Below, one piece after another: positions 1 to 6,677 of a stretch of 7,275 nucleotides of DNA. How positions within the stretch are numbered: the first letter of the stretch is position 1; every line of letters starts with the position of its first letter. The position numbers were made by a program, and so were the translations under genes. This DNA is from Clostridiales bacterium (GTDB lineage: Bacteria; Bacillota; Clostridia; Oscillospirales; Oscillospiraceae): assembly GCA_019421975.1 (NCBI GenBank), contig JAHZEE010000025.1:3779-11053 (forward strand), in the 5' to 3' direction. The notes beneath the pieces were generated by a model. That model searched no databases, was not told the DNA's origin, and worked only from the letters and a program-made list of their open reading frames with translations.

Positions 1-1138
1 CCAGCTCACCCTGAGCGCGCTGCTCATCATCTGCTTTGCGGGCAATCTCGCCACGCTCTACCTGGGCTACGAGGCCATGACCCTGCTGAGCCTGCCCATG
101 GTGCTGCACAGCGGCACCAAGCAGGCCCGCAACGCGGGCGTCAAGTACCTGGGCTTCTCGGTACTGGGCGCGGGCCTGGGGCTGTTCGGCCTGTTTTTCC
201 TGCAGGGCCTCTGCCAGACCGGCCAGTTCACCCCGGGCGGCGTGCTGGATGCGGCAAAGCTGGCCGGCCGTGAGAACGAGCTGCTGATCCTGTATCTGAT
301 TCTGTGCGTGGGCTTCGGCTGCAAGGCGGGCATGTATCCCCTCCACGGCTGGCTGCCCACGGCCCACCCGGTGGCCCCGGCCCCGGCCAGCGCCGTGCTC
401 TCCGGCGTCATCACCAAGATGGGTGTGCTGGCCATCTTGCGCGTCACCTTCTTCCTCATCGGGCCGCAGCTTCTGCTGGGAAGCTGGGCGCAGGCGGCGC
501 TGCTCTGCCTGAGTCTCGGCACGGTCTTTCTCGGCTCCATGCTGGCCTACCGGGAAAAGCTGCTCAAAAAGCGGCTGGCCTGGTCCACGGTCAGCCAGGT
601 GTCCTATGTGCTCTTCGGCATCTTTTTGCTCAACGAGGCGGCGCTGCAGGGCGCGCTTTTGCAGATTGTGTTCCATGCCATCGCCAAGAACGGCCTGTTT
701 CTGGCGGCCGGCGCCATCATCTTCGTCACCGGCCGCACCCGCACCGACCAGATGGAGGGGGTGGGCCTGCAGATGCCGTGGATTCTGGGGGGCTTCACCC
801 TCTGCGCCCTCTCGCTCATCGGTATCCCGCCCCTGGCGGGCTTCTGGAGCAAGTGGGACCTCATTCTGGGCGCCATGGACGCGCCGGTGTTCGGGGCCAT
901 CGCGATGGCCGGCGTGATTGTGCTGCTGGTCAGCGCCATCCTCACGGCGGGCTACCTGCTGCCCATTGTGCGCGACGCCTACTTCCCTGGCGCGGGCTTT
1001 CCCAAGCCGGAGCGGCTGCGGGCCGGCGGCTGCCTGACCGGGCCGGTGGCGGCCTGCGCGCTTTTACTGCTGGCCCTGGGCCTGGCGCCAGGCCTCTGCC
1101 AGACGGCGGCAGACCTTCTGGGCGCGGGCCTGTTTTAG
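1..1138 (+). CDS. Antiporter-like proton-conducting membrane subunit A (NuoM/NuoN/MrpD superfamily), 5'-truncated
   Basis: The reading frame is open from base 2, so the gene begins left of the window; the ATG at 77 is internal. 378 residues are visible, numbered here from base 2. The protein is nearly all hydrophobic helices with the ion-channel residues of the family: Glu24 in LGYEAMTL (TM5 glutamate), Lys108 in GFGCKAGMYPLHGWLP (TM7), Lys139 in VITKMG (TM8), Lys229 in HAIAKNG and Lys284 in GFWSKW (TM12). Such subunits carry H+ or Na+ across the membrane in complex I, Mrp antiporters and membrane hydrogenases. Aligning Glu24 with Glu134 of the next protein suggests about 110 residues are missing. 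The C-terminus stops after the last core helices, without a lateral-arm extension. It is most similar to the next protein: about half the residues match without gaps over the 74 residues beginning at GSWAQ minus four. The family is certain; the exact complex is not. Confidence 0.93.
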   Translation, partial: QLTLSALLIICFAGNLATLYLGYEAMTLLSLPMVLHSGTKQARNAGVKYLGFSVLGAGLGLFGLFFLQGLCQTGQFTPGGVLDAAKLAGRENELLILYLILCVGFGCKAGMYPLHGWLPTAHPVAPAPASAVLSGVITKMGVLAILRVTFFLIGPQLLLGSWAQAALLCLSLGTVFLGSMLAYREKLLKKRLAWSTVSQVSYVLFGIFLLNEAALQGALLQIVFHAIAKNGLFLAAGAIIFVTGRTRTDQMEGVGLQMPWILGGFTLCALSLIGIPPLAGFWSKWDLILGAMDAPVFGAIAMAGVIVLLVSAILTAGYLLPIVRDAYFPGAGFPKPERLRAGGCLTGPVAACALLLLALGLAPGLCQTAADLLGAGLF

Positions 1139-1156
1139 ACCAACTGACTTGTAGGA

Positions 1157-1163
1157 AAGGAGG
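1157..1163 (+). promoter_or_regulatory. Ribosome binding site of antiporter-like subunit B
   Basis: AAGGAGG lies 8 nt before the ATG at 1172, within the 33-nt gap after the previous stop. It fixes the start of the second antiporter-like gene and gives it independent translation initiation. Confidence 0.85.
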
Positions 1164-1171
1164 GAGCACGG

Positions 1172-2617
1172 ATGGCGATTTTGGCGGTGTTGGCGGTGCT
1201 GCTGCCCATTGGGGCGGGCTTTGCGCTGCTGCTGCTCAACCTGACCGACCGGAAAAAACGCCAGATCTTTGTGATGGCCAGCCTGCTGGCGGGCGCGGCG
1301 GTGTCGCTGGCCGTCTTTTGGGGCGGCACAGGCGTCTGGACACTGATCTGCTTCGGATCGCGCATCACCTTCGCCCTGGGGGTCGACTCCCTGGCCAGAA
1401 TCTTTGGCACCATGGCCGCGCTGCTGTGGATCCCCGCCACCGTGTATGCCTTCGAGTACATGAGGCACGAGGGCGCAGAGGTGCGCTTCTTCGCGTTCTA
1501 TCTCATGAGCTTCGGCGTCACCATGGGCATTGCCCTGGCCGCCAACCCCATCACCCTGTTCTTCTTCTATGAGTGCCTGACCCTCACCACGCTGCCGCTC
1601 GTCATGCACGCCATGGACGGTCGGGCCCGGTTTGCCGGCAAGCTCTATGTGGCCTTCTCCATGGGCGGCGCGGGCATCGCCTTTGCCGCGGTCATCTTCC
1701 TGGTGGCCTATTCCACCGGCTCCATGGACTTCCGCCTGGGCGGCGTGCTGGATCCCGCCCTGGTGGCGCCGGTACACAATCTGGTGCTGACGGCCTTCCT
1801 GTTCGGCTTCTTCGGCTTCGGCGTCAAGGCGGCGGTGTGCCCGTTCCATATGTGGCTGCCCGCCGCATCCGTGGCGCCCACGCCGGTCACGGCCCTGCTG
1901 CACGCGGTGGCCGTCGTCAAGGCGGGCGTCTTTGCGGTGATCCGTCTGACTTACTACGCCTTCGGCACCCAGGTGCTGGCCGGCTCCTGGGCCCAGAATG
2001 TGGTGCTCGTGTGCGCCATCGGCACCATTGTCTTTGGCTCGGCCCGGGCGCTGCGCCAGGCCCATCTGAAGCGAAGGCTCGCCTACTCCACGGTGAGCAA
2101 CCTCTCGTACATGCTGCTGGGCGTGTGCCTCATGACCCCGGCGGGTCTGGCCGCGGCCCTGCTGCACATGGTGGTGCACGCGGTGAGCAAGATCACCCTC
2201 TTTTTCTGCGCGGGCGCCATCTACTACAAGAGCGGCAGGGAGTATGTCTACGAGCTGGCGGGCTTCGGCCGGCGGATGCCGGTGGTGCTGGGCTGCTTTC
2301 TGGTGACGGGGTTGTGTCTGATGGGCATTCCGCCCCTGGCGGGCTTTGCCAGCAAGTGGTCTCTGGCGCTGGCCGCGGTGGAGCAGGGCTCGCCCCTGGC
2401 CATCGCGGGCGTGGCGGCGCTTGTCATCTCTGCGGTTTTGACGGCCCTGTACATTGTCTCCGTCCTCATCACCGCCCTGCAGCCGGATCCGCTGCAGACC
2501 CCGGAGCGGCTGGAGCCAAACCGGTATATGACCGTACCACTGGTGGTGCTCACCGCCGCGTGCCTGGTGCTCTCGCTCTGCACCGGGCCGCTGCTGGCCC
2601 ACTTCTCGGCGCTGTAA
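1172..2617 (+). CDS. Antiporter-like proton-conducting membrane subunit B (MrpD/NuoN-like), complete
   Basis: This is a complete 481-aa integral membrane protein, close to the usual MrpD/NuoN length (about 480-500). Roughly 14 helices can be drawn, starting with residues 2-22 and 33-51. The channel residues are all present: Glu134 in FFYECLTL (TM5), Lys219 in GFGVKAAVCPFHMWLP (TM7), Lys250 in AVVKAGV (TM8), His336 and Lys340 in VHAVSKIT, and Lys395 in GFASKW (TM12). In Bacillus MrpD the equivalent TM5 Glu and TM7 Lys are known to be needed for Na+/H+ antiport. The final lysine makes it NuoL/NuoN-like rather than NuoM-like, since NuoM has Glu there. It follows subunit A after 33 nt and its stop codon overlaps the ribosome site of subunit C, so it sits inside one operon. 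It may act in an Mrp-type antiporter, a membrane hydrogenase or a complex I-like enzyme; the window does not decide. Confidence 0.95.
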   Translation: MAILAVLAVLLPIGAGFALLLLNLTDRKKRQIFVMASLLAGAAVSLAVFWGGTGVWTLICFGSRITFALGVDSLARIFGTMAALLWIPATVYAFEYMRHEGAEVRFFAFYLMSFGVTMGIALAANPITLFFFYECLTLTTLPLVMHAMDGRARFAGKLYVAFSMGGAGIAFAAVIFLVAYSTGSMDFRLGGVLDPALVAPVHNLVLTAFLFGFFGFGVKAAVCPFHMWLPAASVAPTPVTALLHAVAVVKAGVFAVIRLTYYAFGTQVLAGSWAQNVVLVCAIGTIVFGSARALRQAHLKRRLAYSTVSNLSYMLLGVCLMTPAGLAAALLHMVVHAVSKITLFFCAGAIYYKSGREYVYELAGFGRRMPVVLGCFLVTGLCLMGIPPLAGFASKWSLALAAVEQGSPLAIAGVAALVISAVLTALYIVSVLITALQPDPLQTPERLEPNRYMTVPLVVLTAACLVLSLCTGPLLAHFSAL

Positions 2618-2623
2618 GGAGGG
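2616..2623 (+). promoter_or_regulatory. Ribosome binding site supporting a TTG start for subunit C
   Basis: AAGGAGGG starts on the last two bases of the TAA stop of subunit B (2615-2617) and ends 6 nt before a TTG at 2630. No ATG or GTG is in frame near this site, so it decides for the TTG start. The overlap with the stop codon suggests translational coupling between subunits B and C. Confidence 0.85.
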
Positions 2624-2629
2624 ATTTGT

Positions 2630-4381
2630 TTGCTGCCGCTTTCCTTTTCTCTGACCGGCTTTCAGATCTTCCTGGGCGCGATCACGGTGCTGTTCTGGCT
2701 CGTCGCCACTCTGGCCGGGTGGCCCCAGCTGCGCCAGACCAGCCGGCGGGGGCTGTTTTCGGTGTTCTATCTCGGCACCTTTCTGGCCGTGCTGGGCGTG
2801 TTCTTCGCCGCCGATTTTTTGACAGCCTTTGTGTTCTTTGAGATGATGTCCGTGCTGTCCTGGGTGCTGGTGCTGCACACGCAGACCAAGCGGGCCATGG
2901 CCGCGGCGGACACCTATCTGGCGGTGGCCATCCTCGGCGGCATGGCCACACTGCTGGGCATTTTGCTGCTGTACCACCAGGTGGGCACCCTGCGCTTCGA
3001 CGCGCTGGCTGAGGCCTGCGCCGCGGCCCGGAACCGGGGGCAGCTCTACGCCGCGGGCGCGCTCATCTTCGTGGGCTTCGGCGCCAAGGCGGGCCTGTGG
3101 CCCATGCACATCTGGCTGCCCACCACCTATCCGGCTGCGCCGGCGCCGGCGACGACGGTGTTCTCCAGCGTCATCAGCAAGTGCGGCGTCTTTGGCGTGG
3201 TGCTGGTGACGACCCGGATCTTTGCGGGGGTGCAGGCCTGGGGGCTGGTGCTGCTGGCGCTCAGCTGCATCAGCATGGTGCTGGGCGCGGTGCTGGCCCT
3301 CTTTTCCACCAATCTCAAGCGCACCTTCGCCTGCTCGTCCCTGTCCCAGGTGGGCTTCATCTGTGTGGGCGCGGCCATGCTGTGCCTGCTCGGGCCGGAG
3401 CAGAACGCCCTGGCGGCCCAGGGCACGGTGCTGCACATCCTCAACCATGCCACCATCAAGGGGCTGCTGTTCCCCTGCGCGGCCGTGGTGTTCTACGGCG
3501 CGGGGAGCTATGAATACGACGAGATCCGCGGGTTCGGGCGGGGCAGGCCCCTGCTGGCGGTCATGATGGCCCTGCCCATGTTCAGCCTGGCGGGCATTCC
3601 GGGCCTGTCCGGCTATGTGAGCAAGACGCTGCTGCACGAGAGCATGGTGGAGTACCGCCATCTGATCGCGGGCACGGCGCTGGACGGCTGGCTGGCTGCA
3701 GCCGAGTGGGCCTTTTTGATCGCGGGCGGCCTGACGCTGGCCTATATGCTCAAGGCCTTCGTCTGCCTGTTTGTGCAGCGGCCGGTGCGGGACTTCGCCC
3801 CCCGGCCGATGGCGGTCTGCACCTGGCTGCCTCTGACGCTGGGCGCGGCGGCCGTGCTGGCGCTGGGCCTCACGCCCGGCCTCACCATGGCGCCCCTGTC
3901 GGCCTTTGCCATGGACCTGCTGAGCGCGGCCCACGCCCATCTGGATGTGGCCTGGTTCAGCTGGACCAACCTGCAGGGCGCGTGCATCTCCATCGCGGTG
4001 GGCCTGGCGGTCTATGGGGCGCTGGTCCGGACCTGGCTGATGCGGGGGGAACGCTACCCCAACCGCTGGCCCCAGTGGCTCAGCCTGGAGGGGCTGTTCT
4101 ACCGGCCGCTGCTTCTCAAAGTGCTGCCGTTTTTGGGCACCCTGGCCGCGCGCGGCGTCGACGCGGTGCCGGAGGCGGCCCAGTATGGCCTGCGGGCACT
4201 CATCTTCGCCGGCGGAAAGCGCACGGTCTGCCCCAGGGAGGACGACCACTTCACCCTCTACAGCGCCTCCCGCGCCCGCAAGCTGGGCCGGCGGCACACC
4301 CTGGCCTACAGCATGGCCTGGGCCTGCGGCGGCATTGTGGTGCTGGGGATCTACCTGCTGTATGTCTATTTTACGGCGTAA
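2630..4381 (+). CDS. Antiporter-like membrane subunit C with lateral-arm C-terminus (NuoL/HyfB-like), lacking TM1-2
   Basis: This 583-aa membrane protein starts at TTG, chosen from the ribosome site at 2616-2623. The ion-path residues are Glu71 in FVFFEMMS, Lys153 in GFGAKAGLWPMHIWLP, Lys184 in VISKCGV, Lys277 in NHATIKGLL, Lys332 in GYVSKTLL and Lys375 in YMLKAF. Glu71 lies 63 residues earlier than its counterpart in subunit B, so the normal TM1-TM2 region is absent and the chain begins just before TM3. At the other end, after the core (to about residue 430), comes a helix at 447-470, an amphipathic stretch at about 481-528 beginning PQWLSLEGLFYRPLL, a charged linker, and a last helix at 557-581. 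This resembles the lateral helix and anchor helix of NuoL, HycC and HyfB. It is probably the distal or arm-bearing subunit. It is the last gene of the operon in this window and is followed by a strong hairpin. Confidence 0.92.
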   Translation: MLPLSFSLTGFQIFLGAITVLFWLVATLAGWPQLRQTSRRGLFSVFYLGTFLAVLGVFFAADFLTAFVFFEMMSVLSWVLVLHTQTKRAMAAADTYLAVAILGGMATLLGILLLYHQVGTLRFDALAEACAAARNRGQLYAAGALIFVGFGAKAGLWPMHIWLPTTYPAAPAPATTVFSSVISKCGVFGVVLVTTRIFAGVQAWGLVLLALSCISMVLGAVLALFSTNLKRTFACSSLSQVGFICVGAAMLCLLGPEQNALAAQGTVLHILNHATIKGLLFPCAAVVFYGAGSYEYDEIRGFGRGRPLLAVMMALPMFSLAGIPGLSGYVSKTLLHESMVEYRHLIAGTALDGWLAAAEWAFLIAGGLTLAYMLKAFVCLFVQRPVRDFAPRPMAVCTWLPLTLGAAAVLALGLTPGLTMAPLSAFAMDLLSAAHAHLDVAWFSWTNLQGACISIAVGLAVYGALVRTWLMRGERYPNRWPQWLSLEGLFYRPLLLKVLPFLGTLAARGVDAVPEAAQYGLRALIFAGGKRTVCPREDDHFTLYSASRARKLGRRHTLAYSMAWACGGIVVLGIYLLYVYFTA

Positions 4382-4396
4382 AAGCCGCTTTGCGCA

Positions 4397-4429
4397 GACG
4401 CCCCTCCGCACCCGGTGCGGAGGGGCGTC
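4397..4429 (+). terminator. Strong GC-rich hairpin after the antiporter operon, U-tract missing
   Basis: A perfect 14-bp inverted repeat (4397-4410 with 4416-4429, arm GACGCCCCTCCGCA) encloses a 5-nt loop, 15 nt after the stop codon of subunit C. Position and stability suggest a transcript end or 3' stabiliser. No T-run follows on the + strand; the downstream sequence is CGCTGTCTGCC. It is therefore not a textbook intrinsic terminator. On the opposite strand a TTTT lies 14 nt beyond the stem, but no gene reads towards it. An alternative pairing of GCAGAC (4394-4399) with GTCTGC (4433-4438) overlaps the stem. Confidence 0.6.
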
Positions 4430-4493
4430 GCTGTCTGCCGGTACGGGCCGATATCTTGGGCGCAGAGGCGGGATGGCCAACTAGATCTTGTCC

Positions 4494-4522
4494 TTTTCCC
4501 GGGGCGGGAAGTGTGATATAAT
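4494..4522 (+). promoter_or_regulatory. Extended -10 promoter for the U32-maf operon
   Basis: TATAAT at 4517-4522 is a perfect -10 box preceded by TG at 4514-4515, giving an extended -10 (TGATATAAT). At 17 bp spacing the -35 position (4494-4499, TTTTCC) is poor. A better TTGTCC at 4488-4493 is too distant (23 bp). The extended -10 probably compensates. A start near 4528-4530 gives a leader of about 66 nt before the ATG at 4596. It is the only clear AT-rich sigma-A-like site seen in this GC-rich window. Confidence 0.75.
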
Positions 4523-4542
4523 AGGATATTATCTTCTAAGAT
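4518..4542 (+). repeat. Two short inverted repeats at the predicted transcription start
   Basis: ATAAT (4518-4522) and ATTAT (4528-4532) form an inverted repeat with a 5-nt spacer. ATCTT (4531-4535) and AAGAT (4538-4542) form a second with a 2-nt centre. They overlap the -10 box and predicted start, where a repressor would bind. The arms are short and the region is AT-rich, so chance is a real possibility. Confidence 0.25.
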
Positions 4543-4552
4543 GACGATTTTA

Positions 4553-4582
4553 CCGGGTGACTGTCCGAACGGGCAGAACCGG
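4553..4582 (+). promoter_or_regulatory. Leader hairpin running into the U32 ribosome site
   Basis: CTGTCC (4561-4566) pairs with GGGCAG (4571-4576) around a GAAC loop, with one G-T wobble. After a small internal loop, CCGG (4553-4556) can pair with CCGG (4579-4582). The outer pairing takes up the first two bases of the ribosome site at 4581-4588. It may tune translation of the U32 gene; no known riboswitch class is recognised. Confidence 0.3.
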
Positions 4583-4588
4583 AGGAGG
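4581..4588 (+). promoter_or_regulatory. Ribosome binding site of the U32 gene, deciding its start
   Basis: GGAGGAGG lies 7 nt before the ATG at 4596. It favours this start over the in-frame GTG at 4557, which lacks a good site and would add 13 residues without family resemblance. Confidence 0.85.
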
Positions 4589-4595
4589 ACCCAGC

Positions 4596-6677
4596 ATGTT
4601 GGAATTACTCGCGCCGGCCGGATCCCGGCAGGCGCTTCAGGCCGCGGTGCAGAACGGCGCCGACGCGGTCTATTTGGGCGCGGGCGCGTTCAACGCCCGC
4701 ATGGGCGCGCGGAACTTCTCCATGGAGGAGCTGGCGGAGGCGGTGACCTACTGCCATATCCGCGGCGTCAAGGTCTATCTGACCGTCAACACCCTGGTCA
4801 CGGACCGGGAGATGGAGCAGGCGGCGGAGCTGCTGCGCCAAGCGGCGCTCTGCGGTGTGGACGCCTTTATCCTGCAGGATCTGGGGCTGGTGTCCCTGTG
4901 CCGGCAGATGGCGCCCGGCGTGCCGATGCACGCCTCGACCCAGATGGGGATTCACAGCCTGGAGGGCGCGCGGCAGGCCGCCGAGATGGGCCTGACACGG
5001 GTCATTGTGGCGCGGGAGATGGCCCAGGAGAATCTGCGGTACCTGTGCCGCCACAGCCCGGTGGAGGTGGAGGTCTTTGCCCACGGCGCGCTGTGCATGT
5101 GCCACTCGGGGCAGTGCTATTTCTCCGCCGTGGTGGGCCAGCGCAGCGGCAACCGGGGCCGGTGCGCCCAGCCGTGCCGGCTGCCCTACGGCTTCGGCCG
5201 GTTTGAGGACCGGTATCCCCTGAGCCTCAAGGACAACTGCCTGGTGGGCCATGTGGCGGAGCTGGCGCAGCTCGGCTGCGCGTGCCTCAAGATTGAGGGG
5301 CGGATGAAGCGGCCGGAGTATGTGGCCTGCGCCACCCGGGTCTACCGCGACGCCATCGATGGCCGCGCGCCCAGCGCCGAGCAGGTGCGCCAGCTGCGGG
5401 ATATCTTCTCCCGGCAGGGCTTCACGGACGGATATTTTACCGACCAGGTGGACGAGGGGATGTTCGGCACCCGCGGCGACGACCGGGCGGACGGGGTCCT
5501 GCTTGCGGCCATGCGGACCACCTACGAGGGCGGCGAGACGCCCCGGATCCCGGTGCGCTTTTTTGCCCTCATCCGCAAAAAGGAGCCGGCCATGCTGGCG
5601 GTGGAGGACGACCAGGGCCACATCTGCAAGACCACGGGGCCGGTGCCGGAGACGGCAGAGCACCGGGCCATGACGGCGGAGGAGCTGCAGATGCGGCTCG
5701 CCAAGACGGGCGGGACGCCATATTATGTCACCCAGAGCCGGGTTCACCTGGACCCGGGGCTGGCGCTGCCGGCCGCTCAGATCAACGGCATGCGCCGGAC
5801 GGTGCTCTCGGAGCTCACGGCCCTGCGGGGCCGGGTGGCCGCGCCGGAGTTGGGACACTACCGGCCGGGGCTCATGGTAAAGGGCCGCAAGGCGCCGCCG
5901 GTGTTCACGGTGCGGATTCAGAGCGCGGCGCAGCTCACCCGGGGTCTGGTGCAGATGGCGCCGGCGGTGCTCTATGTGCCCCTGGCGGAGCTGGTGGCCC
6001 AGCCGGAGGCGTTCCGGCAGGGCCTGGAGCAGACGGAGCTGTGCGCGGTGCTGCCGCGCGTCGTCTATGACCGGGAGGCCATGACGGCCCTGCGGCGCAT
6101 CGACGAGGCCTACCGCATGGGGGTGCGCCAGGTGCTGTGCGGCAACCTGGGCCAGATCTCTCTGGCCCGCTCCCGCGGCTTTGCAGTCCGCGGCGACTTC
6201 GGCTTCAACGCCTTCAACAGCCGGGCCATGCAGCAGCTGCACCATCTGGGGCTTAAATCCGCCACGGCGTCGTTTGAGCTGTCGCTGCCGCAGCTGCGGG
6301 ATCTGAGCAAGCCGCTGGACACCGAGCTGATCGTCTATGGACGGCTGCCATTGATGCTCACGGAGCACTGCATCTTAAAGGAGCGGTACGGCAGCTGCTG
6401 CTGCGACAACACCAACCGGCTCATCGACCGCAAGGGCGTGGAGTTCTTTGTCCAGCGCGATCCGGGCACCTGCCGCAACGAGATCTTGAACGGAAAAAAG
6501 CTGTATCTGCTGGACAAGCAGGCGAACCTCAGCCAGCTGGGGCTGTGGGCCTGCCGGCTCCAGTTTACCACCGAATCCCCCAGTCAGGTGGACCAGGTGC
6601 TGCGCGCAGCCCAGCAGGGCGCCGCCTTCGATCCGGACACCTGTACGCGGGGACTGTACCTGCGAGGAGTGGAATAA
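4596..6677 (+). CDS. U32 family protein with DUF3656 domain (RlhA/TrhP-like RNA hydroxylation enzyme)
   Basis: A 693-aa cytosolic protein beginning MLELLAPAGS, the hallmark U32 N-terminus. Residues 1 to about 300 form the U32 TIM-barrel region, with NGADAVYLG (20-28), HGALC (163-167), the Cys-rich run C167, C169, C174, C190, C194, and LKIEGRMKRPEY (231-242). A middle part at about 318-410 fits DUF3656, and a C-terminal part carries C592, C601-C603 and C626. Although called peptidases, characterised members are prephenate-dependent RNA hydroxylases: E. coli RlhA acts on 23S rRNA C2501, and TrhP makes tRNA 5-hydroxyuridine. The UbiU/UbiV relatives hold 4Fe-4S clusters, and the C167-C174-C190-C230 spacing resembles that of UbiU. 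Length and domain order favour RlhA-like over short TrhP-like proteins, but the substrate is inferred. Its stop codon abuts the maf start, so the two are co-transcribed from the promoter at 4494-4522. Confidence 0.93.
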   Translation: MLELLAPAGSRQALQAAVQNGADAVYLGAGAFNARMGARNFSMEELAEAVTYCHIRGVKVYLTVNTLVTDREMEQAAELLRQAALCGVDAFILQDLGLVSLCRQMAPGVPMHASTQMGIHSLEGARQAAEMGLTRVIVAREMAQENLRYLCRHSPVEVEVFAHGALCMCHSGQCYFSAVVGQRSGNRGRCAQPCRLPYGFGRFEDRYPLSLKDNCLVGHVAELAQLGCACLKIEGRMKRPEYVACATRVYRDAIDGRAPSAEQVRQLRDIFSRQGFTDGYFTDQVDEGMFGTRGDDRADGVLLAAMRTTYEGGETPRIPVRFFALIRKKEPAMLAVEDDQGHICKTTGPVPETAEHRAMTAEELQMRLAKTGGTPYYVTQSRVHLDPGLALPAAQINGMRRTVLSELTALRGRVAAPELGHYRPGLMVKGRKAPPVFTVRIQSAAQLTRGLVQMAPAVLYVPLAELVAQPEAFRQGLEQTELCAVLPRVVYDREAMTALRRIDEAYRMGVRQVLCGNLGQISLARSRGFAVRGDFGFNAFNSRAMQQLHHLGLKSATASFELSLPQLRDLSKPLDTELIVYGRLPLMLTEHCILKERYGSCCCDNTNRLIDRKGVEFFVQRDPGTCRNEILNGKKLYLLDKQANLSQLGLWACRLQFTTESPSQVDQVLRAAQQGAAFDPDTCTRGLYLRGVE
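6664..6669 (+). promoter_or_regulatory. Ribosome binding site of maf inside the U32 coding end
   Basis: GAGGAG lies 8 nt before the maf ATG and entirely within the last codons of the U32 gene, consistent with coupled translation. Confidence 0.75.

Noticed and set aside
77..79. ATG at 77 as the start of the first antiporter gene
   Set aside because: The frame stays open upstream to base 2 and encodes the conserved TM5 segment with its glutamate (LGYEAM), so the real start is outside the window. No ribosome site precedes 77.
304..1572. Long + strand alternate frames (304-1572, 1573-2841, 3706-4521) inside the antiporter genes
   Set aside because: They are Gly/Arg/His/Ala-rich out-of-frame readings of the real membrane-protein codons, and they run across true gene boundaries without family motifs.
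1064..4480. A 1138-codon open frame on the minus strand, covering nearly all of the second and third antiporter genes
   Set aside because: It is antisense to two clear membrane-protein genes. Its translation is low-complexity and rich in Gln, His, Arg and Gly, as expected when GC-rich codons are read in reverse. No ribosome site or recognisable domain supports it.
4488..4493. TTGTCC as a -35 box for the TATAAT at 4517
   Set aside because: The 23-bp spacing is too long for a sigma-A promoter; an extended -10 with a weak -35 fits better.
4557..4559. GTG at 4557 as the start of the U32 gene
   Set aside because: There is no good ribosome site before it and it adds 13 residues unlike the family. 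The ATG at 4596 has GGAGGAGG at ideal distance and gives the typical MLELLAPAG start.
4605..6368. A 587-codon open frame on the minus strand opposite the U32 gene
   Set aside because: It has the same His/Arg/Leu-rich shadow composition, and the + strand carries an unmistakable U32 protein over the same bases.
4596..6677. Secreted collagenase or true protease role for the U32 protein
   Set aside because: It has no signal peptide and no recognisable protease catalytic motif, and the characterised members closest in domain layout are RNA-hydroxylation enzymes.
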